From the NCBI GenBank assembly GCA_013423325.1, contig BLJB01000185.1, positions 1 to 64,000 on the forward strand: a stretch of 64,000 nucleotides of DNA. Direction: 5' to 3'. This document shows, piece after piece, positions 33,101-45,014 of this stretch. The stretch is from Usnea hakonensis (lineage: Eukaryota > Ascomycota > Lecanoromycetes > Lecanorales > Parmeliaceae). Position 1 is the first letter of the stretch; the number at the start of each line of letters is the position of its first letter. The position numbers were made by a program, and so were the translations under genes. The notes below the pieces were generated by a model that saw only the letters and a program-made list of their open reading frames with translations, searched no databases and was not told the DNA's origin.

Positions 33101-33965
33101 ATGAGCCCCATCCTTTCAGCTCGGGTTTGGTGACCATAAGACTGGACTTTGCACCTTGAACTGAGTCCCTCAGTGACCGGACACGGCTTTGCGATGCTTG
33201 GATGCTGGCCTGTATCTTGTGAAACGTTCCGATGGAGCTATTGAAACCCTGATGATGTTCTGAGAGTCTTTAGCCAAAAAGTGAAATATTGTAGTCCAAA
33301 AGAAGAATCTGACCGTTCACGATCGCTTTGAGCGCCTTCTGCAGATGTCTGTTTGTTCGCTGGAAGTCTTGGTAGTCATTGCCGCGCCCAAGGGAGCTGT
33401 AGTCCATCAGCTGCAGGGCTATATGGACAGGTACGCAGTCATCTTTGGTCATGACATCCCAATTGTCGTGTATGTGCTCGAGAACTCCTGATAGAGAAAA
33501 GAGTTAGCTCTAGCGTAGAAAATGGGGCTTTAAATTTGTTTCCAATTGCATGGTATGTATAGTCGCCAGCACTGCTCCAAATCTGGGGTTATGAAGTCCG
33601 CAGTAAGGCTGCGACCAACCTTCAATCTGTCTGCCGCCTGGTCCACTGCCATGCTGCCTTGCCCCGTTTTGACCCCGCGCGCCTCTGTCACGACTCCTGC
33701 TTGTATCATAGTCGTCAACATGCCTTGTTCTCGACACCGATAGCCCCGATCCTCCAGTTGAATTATTGGTGGCTTGCCGTCGAAAGGAGGATGGAGTTGG
33801 TTGAGCATCGGGTTCTGCTGGAACCGAGGTGGCGCTGTCATAGAATCCACCATAACCTCCTGCACGGCGTTGTCGGCTATCCTCTACCGAATCACCATCC
33901 TCATGTGGATCTTCGTAACGATTCGTTCTATAGCTGCCGTTGGTGTAGCCGTTGCTATACGACAT
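30188..33965 (-). CDS. SEC8: Exocyst complex component SEC8
   Basis: Multi-exon, roughly 1000 residues. SEC8 is one of eight exocyst subunits that tether secretory vesicles to the plasma membrane at growing tips. The start at 33965 (MSYSNGYTNGSY) is the first real ATG of the frame. The N-terminus is disordered and Gly/Arg-rich (RRAGGYGGFYDSA). The SEC8 region begins QIEG-VLEHIHDNWDVM across intron 1, then VPVHIALQLMDYSSLGRGND, LQKALKAIVN, and after intron 2 GFNSSIGTFHKIQASIQ. Strongly conserved are VPEQLDARISDKHFL, LRIYFSNQETSLIDILIEEL and YLKSPYCQDRW. The last exon begins about 31165 and ends LADKLLVLSECLWNR. Introns occur also near 32220, 32050, 31560 and 31190-31420. Confidence 0.93.
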
Positions 33966-34573
33966 GATAGGATTCACGGGCGAGATACGGCCGATACCTG
34001 AGCATTGTCGGGACCGGATTATTAGATTCGTTTGCCTGTTTCTTCAAGAATGCGGTGGTCCTGCTCTGCGGATACAGAAGCAATCAAATAGCAATATATC
34101 GAAATAGAAGTACGTAGGTAGTAATTCGATCTTCCAGTTCTTTACATGAATCTGCGTTAGGCTTGTAGCCCTAGAGTCAGAACGGGACGGCCCGTGGCAT
34201 TAGCGAACCTCGGAAGCTGTCGGAAATCAGAAAGTCAATTCACAAGAGCATTGATGGAAAAGTTTGACTACAATAATAAAGTATTATGTAGCTCTAGCTT
34301 TAGAAAAGTTGGGAGAGTCATCAATGCTTCCAAGGTAAAAGTAAGGTAATTTGTGAAACGTTAGGCTATCCTCTGACTGTTTACTACGCGTACATTGTGC
34401 CTCTACCTTTCTACCGGGGCCCTTTTCTTCCATTTTCTCTGCACATAACGAGATATGACTCACTGAATTGATCGTGACTCATTGACATCCTATACAAGCG
34501 TATTATACCCCCTGGATATCTTTTACACATGTCTTATTGAGTATCCACACTTGCTTGCCCTTGTATATACATC
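33966..34573. other. Divergent promoter between SEC8 and argJ
   Basis: 608 bases with no coding signal. Two TGACTCA sites lie near the argJ end (34456-34462 and 34475-34481). Confidence 0.6.
34456..34481 (+). promoter_or_regulatory. Paired TGACTCA, likely Gcn4/CpcA sites of argJ
   Basis: Two perfect TGACTCA heptamers start 19 bases apart, about 93-118 bases before the argJ start codon. Amino-acid biosynthesis genes of fungi are classic targets of the Gcn4/CpcA activator under amino-acid starvation, so site, position and gene function agree. Confidence 0.7.
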
Positions 34574-36105
34574 ATGGCAGCTTTCCGTAAAACATGTCAG
34601 TATTACCGTCTGTGACCCATGAGATGAGCACAATAATCCGATTCACTGTTAATCATCACATCAGGTTCAATCAGTCGTCGAGATTCGTTGTCCATCTGTA
34701 AACAAATGAGACACTACTCGGCTCCAGTGGATGGGTCTGTCCCGTTGGCGAAACAAAAATATGTCCCTACAACGGGCACTTATCCCAAAGGATTCCTCGT
34801 TTCTGGCACCCATGTGGGTGTGAAAGCCTCCAACACACGCTTTCCAGATCTTGCACTCCTGACATCCGAACGGCCGGCCTCCGCTGCCGCAGTGTTCACC
34901 CAGAACATCTTCCAAGCCGCTCCTGTCACGCTGAGCCGGGACATCCTCAAAAAATGCTCCGGTGAGGGTCTTAGATCTGTAATCATCAATTCTGGCTGTG
35001 CGAATGCCGTCACCGGAAAAGGTGGGCTCGAGGATGCTGCTAGCATGGTATCATCCCTCGACGGGCTGCTACCCTACCCTTCGACCCCGGACAGCACTCT
35101 GGTCATGTCCACCGGAGTAATCGGCCAACGTCTACCCATCAAGAAAATTCTCAACGCCGTCCCCAAAGCGGTCTCTAACCTCCAAAACACGCACGACTCA
35201 TGGCTCACGACCGCCCGATCAATCTGTACCACCGATACCTTCCCCAAACTCCTCTCCACGACATTCACCCTCCCCTCTTCTCCATCCATCACCTACTCCA
35301 TAGCCGGAATGACCAAAGGTGCCGGCATGATCCATCCCAACATGGCCACCCTCCTCGGCGTCCTCTGCACCGACGCTCCCATCCCAGCCTCCGCCCTCCA
35401 ACCCCTTCTCACCCACGCCGTCGAGCGCTCCTTCAACGCCATAAGCATAGACGGCAGCACAAGCACCAACGACACCCTCGCCGTCCTCGCCAACGGCGCC
35501 GCGGGCGGCCAGCCCGTCACTTCACTCACCTCAGAAGACGGCATAGCAATGCAAAGCATACTCACAGACTTCACGCAACAACTCTCCCAGCTAGTAGTAC
35601 GGGACGGCGAAGGCGCCACCAAATTCGTCCGAGTCCGCATCATCAACTCGCCCTCCTTCCCAGACACCAAACTCATAGCCTCATCCATCGCCCGCGACCC
35701 CCTCGTCAAAACGGCCCTCTACGGCAAAGACGCCAACTGGGGCCGCATCCTCTGCGCAATCGGCTACACGCAGGGTCTCTCATCCCCCCAAACCATCATC
35801 CCGGCCCGGACATCCGTCACTTTCGTACCGACCGACGGGTCCGCACCGCTCAAACTCGTCGTGAATGGGGAACCCGAGGCCGTGGACGAGGCGCGCGCCG
35901 CGGAGATACTCGCGGAAGAGGATCTCGAGATCCTGGTGGACCTGGGCGGTGGAGGGGCCGGGACGGGCGTCGAAGAGGCGAGTTATTGGTTTTGCGATTT
36001 CAGTCATGAATACGGTGGGCCCATTTCTTCTTGTGGGTTGCATAGTCTAGTTGGCAGCAAGACTGACCTTGGCTAGTGACTATCAATGCGGACTACCGGA
36101 CTTGA
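34574..36105 (+). CDS. argJ: Arginine biosynthesis bifunctional protein ArgJ, mitochondrial
   Basis: Three exons, 34574-34595, 34665-36014 and 36077-36105, give 466 residues. The enzyme transfers acetyl from N-acetylornithine to glutamate and can also acetylate glutamate from acetyl-CoA, recycling acetyl groups in mitochondrial ornithine synthesis. The spliced N-terminus ([16 protein letters not shown]) is a plausible presequence. Family marks are [35 protein letters not shown], the self-cleavage site [15 protein letters not shown], whose Thr becomes the nucleophile of the beta chain, and [15 protein letters not shown]. The very small first and last exons carry the start and the conserved end [12 protein letters not shown]. 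Third-position GC rises sharply after about 35150. Confidence 0.96.
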
Positions 36106-36628
36106 GATTGGGAAAGGTAGATGGGTACTATCGCTATAAGGCTTTCCGGATCTGCTTAGAAGACGATATTTTAACAAGCAAAATTGGCCATCTATCGTGC
36201 ACCAGGATATGGAACACGAACGGAATGTTGGTCTGGAAAAAGGACCATTGCCCCGGAAACAAATTCTCAGTAGAAAATACAGCAATGAGATCTGCCAAAT
36301 GGGCTTCAGGCTTCAGCCTGCGTGTACGTCCTGGAAGTTACACTCGAGATGTCATGTAAAAGTAACGAAACAAAGGAGTCCCTTCAACGTTGACTTGTTT
36401 CCCGGGTTCAGCGCCCCTCCGTATTTGGAAACCAGAGAAATATCCCAGACTTTTGAATTACGAGTACATGTATATATACACATAGGCATGCTTCACTATA
36501 TGCACGCTTTTGCCAGACCTGCGACTTCATTTCCAACCACCGCATCAGTGGTTTCTTCCCCACGTACTCTCTCTTCCTTCATGGGTCGGTTGATGTGGAA
36601 ACACTGAGGGATCCGAAGATTTCGCCTC
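36106..36628. other. Convergent intergenic region between argJ and SEC61
   Basis: 523 bases, no coding signal beyond short uninformative frames. Confidence 0.5.
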
Positions 36629-38896
36629 TCACCCCATCACCATACCCTTCAACCCGGCCACTGGATGAAATTAGAATTAGTATGAATTCTTTTAGAAAAG
36701 GACTGGCAACGTAGAAGAACACGTTTTCTGCGACCCAAAAGGCCAATGGGGCAGGAAAAGCTCGGAAATCACGACTTACTGTCACCTTCCTTTGCAGCTA
36801 TCTCAAAGTATCCGTAGATAATGCTGCAATACAGTTAGCTCAGACCTCCAAGTATCTCGCAGCAAAGCCAAGTTGGAAGAGCACTGACGTCACAGCCAGC
36901 AGGATACCCGTCCCAGAGCCTAAAGCGCCCAGAAGATCACTTGCGACGGAGAGAGCGCCAATACATGCGCCACCAAATGCTGCCGCGGTAGGGATTATTC
37001 TTTTGAGCTCTCTGTACATGCTCTGTTCACGATGACCTGCCATGACTAGCCCTTGCTCTTTGAGCTGCTTCGCAACATCTCGAGGTGCAGAGCCGCTGAC
37101 TTCGATCCAAGTCTTGGAAAATATGGCGCAAGCTGTCAACATGAACACGATGTAGACTGCGGTTTTCTGCAGCAGCCCGGATTAGCAGTTTCTTTTGACG
37201 TCTAACGCAGCTGCGAAAGTTTTCACATTCCCAGATGGCATAACACGACTCAGAACGTGAAATGGGATAGAAACGAAATTGGAAAAGTTACTTACGACTG
37301 GGTCAAGGATTGCTTCCGTAAAGTTCAGCGGTGGTGACATCTTCAAATTCGCGGAATCAGCATCCCTTCTCTAAGCCATGGGACGTGAGATATTCCATGA
37401 CCGATAGACTTACATAGTAGGCAATGCCAGAGCTTGCATAGAGTTGAGCGCTGCCTATTTTGGTCTGTCATTTACGAATCCAGCTGACTGATATGGGTAA
37501 CACGCTTAGTGTGGGAAGGCTGCGTGTACATACCTTCCCTTGGTTCCCAAACTCCAAGCAACTTGACAAGAAGGTTGTCACTAAATCTGGAGTACATCAT
37601 CTGCGAGACGAGGAAGATATTGGAGCTGAGCGCTGATTGAAGCATGATAGGCATGTTTGAGGTACTATCAAGAATTCTCAGTCAAAGTGCTCCCAATGAT
37701 TGTGAAAGACTTTCGAGGTATGGAAAAGGCCGTAACACTAGGTTGAAGGCAAGACGTACTAGAACAATCGTATTGGATAGCTCCCACGCATTCCGCGCTG
37801 TCGAGAGCTCTTGACTGGTATTTCCACACGGAATCCCTGAAGGTATATCACTGCAGCAAAGACCACCAAGGTTGCAAGTAGATTCATAATGTTGGGAAGA
37901 TTCTGGCGATAGAAAGCCTCTTGTAACGCTCGCTGCTTGTCTGGCCATGTAAGAAGCAGGTGAAAGAGCGCGATGACAGCGCCTTCAAACTCAGGACCTC
38001 GGCCTGTATTGATGGTTGTGGGAGAAAAGGCCTTCCACACTATGGATTCGCATATATTTGTAGCGATGAATAGAGAAATGCCACTGGAGTCCCAATTAAT
38101 ACTTGGACTATCGCAAACAAGATGGAACTCAATTTACCTTCCCAGTCCGTAACCCTTTTGCAAAAGCTCGTCTAGAAGAATGACAATAAGACCACTGAGG
38201 CACAATTGGACCACAAGTAGCACGCAGACGCCTGCGCCCAAATCGGCCGGTTGCCCGTATAGGCCCGTAAGCACGTAAACCATAGCTTGACCGAAAGATA
38301 GGATGAGTGCAAATAGCTTTTGCGCAGTCTGGTAGAGCTCTCGGTCCGTCTTCAAATCCAAATTCACATCAATGAGATGGGTGCCTGCGAGACTGCCCAT
38401 CAAAAAAGTCAGCGAATGTTGAAGGGCAAAACTAGATCTTTGACCAAAGTCTTACAGCTGAAACAGCATGCCCGACGAGATGATTGGCGATATGCCGAGC
38501 TCCATAAGTGTCCCACGATTGCTAGCTAACATCATCCGTAACCAGTATAAGGGATCCGAGGTATCTGAAGATACAATGCCATAAAGCGGCATCTAGACAT
38601 TTTTCAGACCCGTTGCAGCAGCGTCCTTCCCTGTCAACGTACCTGGCTCATGACTAGAAATATCAACAAGGTAAGGCCCGTCCACATCTAGTATTTTTCA
38701 GCTTCCCGTCCTCTTACGCTGAGCTCGGGAAAATGTCTTACGAGCTTCTGGTTGAAAGGCGTCTTAGTCTCAGGAGCTGAGACTTCAGGTAGTAAAGGAG
38801 TGAAGGGTTTGATCAGATCCAGGAACCGTACTAGCAGAGCAGAGGTGAGCAATCGCTGATGAATGGGACCAAGGAAGTGGACTGACGGCCGCTCAT
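36629..38896 (-). CDS. SEC61: Protein translocation channel SEC61 subunit alpha
   Basis: Many short exons, about 475 residues expected. It forms the ER channel for secretory and membrane proteins. A 10-base first exon (38887-38896) splices to give [13 protein letters not shown], then [15 protein letters not shown]. Later blocks include [92 protein letters not shown] and [32 protein letters not shown] and [19 protein letters not shown] follow. The end is [12 protein letters not shown] plus a last exon [10 protein letters not shown] reaching the stop at 36629. These match eukaryotic Sec61 alpha throughout. An Ssh1 paralogue is less likely given the conserved pore and C-terminal loop. Confidence 0.94.
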
Positions 38897-39631
38897 CTTT
38901 GCAACGTCGCCGCAGAACGCGGAGCGGACTTCAGCTACTGAAATTTTCCGATGAGGCTGATCGATATTACCAACTTCGCGTCTGGGTGAAATTTATGCTG
39001 TCCGAACGATGGTAGTACAGGTCTACAAGATGGTAGTGATTTTTAGAGGACACATTTCGGATCGCGCTAACTTTAATCCTTAATGCCAAGACTTAATACT
39101 CCGTACAACACTCTTGACTCCCGAAGTCCTATCGCCCTGGCCTTTTCTCTCCAATTGGCAAGTTAGGTAGTCATAGGTCGTGATCTATGAGAATGGCCGC
39201 CCTCGTCAGCATTTGATTCCGTCCCATTTTCAATTGTAAATATCGACATATAAAGTATTCTAGCCACCCTTAGCTCCTCAAGATACCTGAGCTAGCTGTC
39301 AATCAGGGTGTAAAAGCAATCAAATTGCAAGTCGGCACCGCCAACGCCTGGTAAAATAAGATTTACCATTGCTGTGCTATTCGAAATGTGTTGTGTAAAA
39401 AAATGGCGGCCAGAATCGAAGCAACAGAAGAGGCAACGGGCCATATCCTAACAATGTTGACAAAGCATATACTCGACCACTCCCGGGCACCGGACAAGAC
39501 ATATCACACACGTCCGAGCATCAAAATAGGGATCAACGCGTGTGGGGACACGGCTATTAGGCTTGCCTGGCCGTGTGCGGCATATGACACCAGCACTGTA
39601 GCAGTCATCGGACTGCATCTCGGCGAGCAGT
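38897..39631. other. Gene-free stretch between SEC61 and CBF1
   Basis: 735 bases. A TACTCCGTA is at 39097-39105, 201 bp upstream of the SEC61 start. No coding signal. Confidence 0.5.
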
Positions 39632-40592
39632 TCAGGTTTCGCCGTCGTCAGTACCACCACTGTCCTCATCTTTCGGCTCCAAGCCTGCATTCTGACAGGT
39701 AGTCCTCCAACGCGCGACTTCTCTGTGCGTGTGTTGAAGCTCCTCTTTCAGTCGGTCGACACTGGAACTCAATTCCGAGATGGCCTGATCCGTCAACAGC
39801 TTCTCGAGTGTCCATTTCTCGATGTTCCGTGTCTCGTTATCCTTCAGCTGCGTTATATATTCAACACCACGTTGCAAAATTGAACCTTTATTCTTCTCGC
39901 AGCCCGGAACAATTTTTGCCAGCTCGTTGATGCCTTCATTGATGGTTTCCCGACGTCTTCGTTCCACTATTGATTTGGTAAGCCTGTATTTTGATGAAGG
40001 CACTAGACAGCTCACCTTCTTTGTGGTTGTCTCTTCGCACTTTGTGCCACTGCGCCGATCCTACAGGAGGCTTCCCGCCAGTATCGGTGTCCTGTCCATG
40101 TGCGACAGCCCCACCTTGATAGGCGTCAAGGTTGTATGGCGTCCCTTGGGTGTGATGATTTTGACCCTCATCTGATCCTCCGCCGATGTCAAAAGAAGAA
40201 TCTAATTGTCGGTCTGGATCGGTGCCAGAGCCTGAGTTAGAGAAAGAAAAATCTGTAGGTTGCGGTACTGTCAATTGAGGCATACTTGCAGCAAGCGCTG
40301 CAGCTGCTGTAGTGGGAGCCGCATTGGCGTTGACATCGGCCATATGTCGCGATAGCTCCTCGGTCATAGTAGTAAAGTCGTGATTATTCGAGTCGTTAGA
40401 GTAAGAATCGTGTGAGGAATGCAAATTTTCTTGTCCGTTGCCGTGGACGCTGTTCGAAGCAGGTGCAGGTCGTGAGCTAGGCTGCCTCATACTAGCAGTA
40501 TGGTCCGACGCTTCGCGTTTCCTCTTATTGGATGATTTATGGAGGTGGACTGGTTGCATGCTCTCATGCTCAGAATAGCTGCGTGTAGACAT
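39632..40592 (-). CDS. CBF1: CBF1-like basic helix-loop-helix transcription factor
   Basis: Two exons, 40016-40592 and 39632-39966, with a 49-base intron, give 303 residues. The first two thirds are Ser/Asn/His-rich and probably disordered. The bHLH region spans the exon junction: WHKVRRDNHKEVERRRRETINEGINELAKIVP, and then KNKGSILQRGVEYITQL. The His-Glu-Arg basic pattern is that of proteins binding CACGTG. A leucine-rich coiled coil follows (LLTDQAISELSSSVDRLKEEL). Yeast Cbf1 acts at centromeres and at methionine-biosynthesis promoters; Pezizomycotina homologues are mainly transcription factors. Acidic C-terminus (KDEDSGGTDDGET). Confidence 0.92.
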
Positions 40593-41935
40593 TTCTGTAG
40601 TCAGAACTGAAGATGGCGGATGAAAGAATGGGAGCGAATCAGCTATCTAATGGAAAGAGTCAGTATCGCTAGGCTCAGTAACGCTGTATCAAGATTGTAT
40701 TCACCGGCGGAGGCACTAAACATATAACAAGGCCGGCTTGCTGAGTCGCAAGGCTGACAGACCAAGATCAATGAGATCCGCTTTGCACGGCGTTCCTCTT
40801 GCGCAAAGTCCCTACGACGGTAGAATAGAGTGATTGCTCGATTCGTGCTCGAGGCAGATCAGTGGTACTGGTCTCGCTCATGTAGGGGTCGAGATCCCTC
40901 GCGCTCAAATTGGAGAAAGGAGCAGCGAAGTAGGTGGCAATGGAACTACTGGCAATCATGGTCAGCCGGTCTCAACACGCGGTCATGTGTCAAGAAAGCA
41001 TCACGAGGCAAGCACGCGCAGTACCGAATTCAAGATAATCAAAACAATCCATGCCTTATCTGATAGTCCTCGAGCATCATAGCGCTATTATAGCACAGAC
41101 CTGCGATTGGAAAGTTTGTACAGGAAGTCTTGATAGTCGATATGCGTTATGTAGGGCTGTGAGAGTGGCAGCCCGTGATGCCGGGAGAGCTCTTGATCCA
41201 AAGGCTTAGAGAATGCCAATAGAGGGTACACGACCGGCTCTCCGGCGAATACATCATGCAACAGACAATGGAGCAAATGCGGAATTGACGGAGTGGGGAT
41301 TTTTGGGGGGGGGGAAGGGGGGGGAAAGATTACTTACTTGGTGGATCACGCGCTTGGTGGTCGAGTCCTTAGATCAAAGTCACGGGATTCGGTGGGGTGC
41401 GAGAAACCCTCTCGGTACGAAAATCTTCAAAAGGCAAAAGGCAAAATCTGGCGTGTGATCTCCGTTGTGCAACGACGATGATCGGATGTATGTTTGGTTT
41501 AAAACACATTCCTGTACCCTACGATATTAATCGACGTGCTCTTTTTTTTGAACAGGATGTCCACGAATCGAAATAAGGTCACATGTTATATTTCTCGGTG
41601 TCTTGGAGCTCGGTGATTGGCCCAGAAGTTGGAATCTTTTCACTAAGAGCTGCCTAAACTAGGTATTCACTACTCCGTACGGGGCGGGGTCTCGAGAAAG
41701 ATACTGAATACACCAAGCGAAAGCTCCAAAACCCAAATGCGGTGTGAAGACTGAAGACTTCTCTACAGTCTAGATCTCCTCAGTAGGTACTTAAGTAGGT
41801 AAGGTATGCGGGTCATCATCTTAAGGACGCCGGGCCGTTTTGCTTCACACTAAGCGCCCGTTACCTTCTCATTGAAGCGCCGTGTTACTGCAAATCAATG
41901 ACTTCAGTACTTCAGATATATGTATATGGAGAAAC
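40593..41935. other. 1.3-kb gene-free stretch with G-tract
   Basis: It includes the CBF1 promoter. A run of ten G, two A and eight G lies at about 41304-41325, TACTCCGTA at 41671-41679, and an AGGTA-rich patch at about 41778-41805. No gene is seen. Confidence 0.5.
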
Positions 41936-43243
41936 TCAAAGTAGAAGGCGATTCAGATATTGCTCCAACCAACAATTGAACTCCGAGGGACTTTCCAAAT
42001 TGATCATATGCGCCGTTTTGAACTCTTTCGACTCCGCGCCGGGTACTTGTTGAGCAATGTATTTCATCGCTTCGTTGGTTACCATTTCGTCGTACTGGCC
42101 CCAGGCCACCAAAGTAGGGATACGGATTTCCGTCAGTCTTGCTGCCGCCGTGGGGAGATACTGAGCGGGTATTGCGGACCCTCCCTTCCCAGTGATCTCT
42201 CGTTGAGCAATGATTTTGCACCACTCGAAAAGTTTGTCGCCCACCACTTTCGACAGACGGCCTTCGTTCCCCTGAGTACCATGACCCCATATCCTTACAT
42301 TCATCATCGCAGCATTCTCAGCGTCTCCACAACCTATGAATTCATCATACCTTTCAAACATGACCATTTCCTGCGTGGTATTGGCGAAGTCAAAGCCCCC
42401 TAACCCTCCTGCGCATACAACAAGCTTTTCGGGGTCAGCATTACCTTCTTAATGTAGATAAGTCAATTGCAAGATAGGTCTCGCGATCAAGAAAGGTCGG
42501 TTTTCTTCCAAACCCCTCTCCCAACTCAACTCTAGTACTCAAAGACAAGGATTATCTCGAAAGAATACGTACTCCGGTAACCAGGTGCGGATATTGCAAA
42601 GCGAAGTCAACCGCATGATCTGACGCACGTCAGACAAATCCAATACTGGCCTGTTGAGGATCATACTCGCGCCTCGACTCAGTCCGATCACTATAACCTT
42701 CTCGTCATTGGCTGCACGACCTCTGGAAAGACTGTACTCTTTTATAACCTCCATTGCATGATCATGATGCTTCACAGCAGGAGTACGGACTCTCAGGTAG
42801 CTCTCACTGGGCTGTGACTGGCCGTAACCAAGCAAATCGAACCTAAGCGTACCCCAACCCCTCGCTGTAAAGTATGTGATTTGCTCATCCCACCTGCAGA
42901 GTGTGAGCTTGCGCGGATCTCCGGCCCAGAAGTCGTAATGCTAACACCGTGTGATCTGAGACGCCCGGCTATACATTCTTAGAATCATCTCACTCCAGGC
43001 GAGATCTAGATATTGGAAGAGTTCTTCGACGAGCACGAATGGGCTTAAGCTTGGGGGATTTTTACAGATTCAAAAAGCATTTGAAAAGTGTCGGCTTGAG
43101 TCAGAAAGGGTAATTACATGAATGAATAGCAATACTGGCCGTGTGCGGAGATGACTTTGAGCACTGTTCTCGTAGTCGATTGGGGCATCGTATCTCCAGA
43201 ATAACTGGCCTTGATCGACTTGGATGAAGCCTGTCTTGGCCAT
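41936..43243 (-). CDS. Alpha/beta hydrolase fold protein
   Basis: Four or more exons. The ATG at 43243 gives MAKTGFIQVDQGQLFWRYDAP, and exon 1 (43118-43243) ends RPVLLFIH. An acceptor near 42940 continues HYDFWAGDPRKL and RWDEQITYFTARGWGTLRFDLLGYGQS. The nucleophile elbow is GLSRG; an intron inside it restores GLSRGANHAVDFALQYPHLVTG. The last exon supplies the acid Asp in LVAWGQYDEMV and the His in KTAHMINLESPSEF, completing Ser-Asp-His. No signal peptide. The substrate cannot be told; related sequences include esterases and epoxide-hydrolase-like enzymes. Confidence 0.82.
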
Positions 43244-45014
43244 TGTAGAAGCTTCAAGCCTTCAGATATATCGTAACAAGAGAATCAGGCTTATGGGCAC
43301 GGAGGTGTCAGGTTGTTAATGAATGTAAAGTAATGCAAATCTCAGGGTGCGGTACCGAGAGAAGTCCTGCAACATGCCAAGACTCTTCGGATAATGCTCT
43401 ACGCCCGAAACTGGGGCCGTCTTCCGAAGATAGGGTTAGGGCTTTGAGGCAGGACTTTTGGTGCCGACCGCCGCTCCTAGATGCTTCTGGCAGACGACCA
43501 AGCTCCAAGTTTGATATCACCAACGCACATTTCGAAACCCGCCGGTTTTACTTTTACCGTGTCCACGTCATGGGAATTGCCATTGGTTCTTGTCCTTGAT
43601 ACGTAGCATTCCAAATATCTGCTCTAGATGGTCCGAAACTGCTAGACCAGCCACCGACTCAATTCTCTTGCTAACCCCAGACAAGTCTATGGATCATGGT
43701 TTCATTTCTTGAGGGCAAGCTTGAGTTTCGAAATCAGCATAGTAGAGTACTCATGACAGTCTTGGTATATGTCTTACTCTTGCCGGATTGGATAACGAAG
43801 GTAAATGTAATCAATTGGACTCGGAATGCCGGCGTCACCATTTGGGTCATTGCCATGGCTGTCAAAATGGTGGGCATGATTCTACTCTTCTCGCAAAGAC
43901 TCGTCCTGATTCGATCCCTGATACCCACTTGCTAATGTATCCAACCCTCAGCAATAATGGTTCTGCTCACAGAGGAGACTCAAAGTGGCAAATGGGCAAA
44001 ATCCTCGCCAAACGAATCACGATTTTAAGCATCATTGCCCAAAATTACGGCTCAAAAGCAAAATATAAAAGGTTCAATGACCCAATACCGTGGGGGAACA
44101 ACCGATGCATGTTTGATTGTAGTTATCCGGGACACTTTCGCCTTTAATGTCCCAGCGGTGAGACCGCCATTGCTAAGTTGCTAGGCTCAAGAGAAGTCTT
44201 TATACACATGTATGCATCAGATCCTTGACACAGAGCCGTCGCTCCTTCACAAGCTAGCACGCCACTACCGTCTGCCAAAGAGATCAGGTATAGTACTCAG
44301 CAGCACAAAGGAATTAGCGCCGCTCTAAGTAATAGGATGGACCACCAGGCTGGATGCCTGTATGAAACTCGAGGGTATCAACACAGCTGGTACTTACATT
44401 CTCAAAGGGTTTTTATGCGTGACTGACCCAGTAATGAATCGACGGACGCAGTGATGGCAGAATCCAGCTAGTTTATGGAAGTCGCGACCTGAAAGTTTTC
44501 AGGCCAGTGGCCCAGTGCGGTATGTTCTGGAGCTGGGTAGGTAAAATCCTTCTCACAGATTGATGTAGTCGGCATCGAGAGACTGACCGCTGGCCTGATG
44601 ATACTATGGGACGTGGTCCATCATTGACGGTACAAGGGGATTATTTCGAACCTGGAGGACCCCTCAAATTATCCATGACAAAGCAGCTTTTGAATATTGT
44701 GAAATACAAAGGCGGGCGACTGGTCAACGTTGCAGCTAGTCAATCGATCTGGGATCCCACTAAACTTGATGTGTAGACATGTTACCAAAACACAACAACA
44801 ATGCTTAGTGTAACTCATCAGATACCTTCGTGAATTGTAATTGGCCCTGAGCATTCATTGAACATTGACAGACTCGCTGCTCCTCGGTTTGATCAATCCT
44901 AAGCCGTTCTGCGGCTGTCACTTCGGGCATCTATTTTCCAGTGTTGAAAGCCTCTTTGCTCTAAATCTCTTGTCGCGTCTCTTGCTTTCACACTTCCGGT
45001 CCCTCATCAGCAAC
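43244..45014. other. 1.8-kb gene-free stretch
   Basis: No frame shows conserved motifs. A short TAGGGTTAGGG at about 43431 is only two telomere-like units and is not meaningful. Confidence 0.5.

Noticed and set aside
35200..36009. 269-codon Pro/His/Arg-rich frame on the plus strand inside argJ
   Set aside because: Frame shadow of argJ caused by its C-rich third positions.
43431..43441. TAGGGTTAGGG telomere-like sequence
   Set aside because: Only two units and surrounded by ordinary genes; expected by chance.
44865..45014. Longer N-terminus for the F-box-like protein
   Set aside because: The frame opens at TTG and the extra residues have no family match; the first ATG is 45015.
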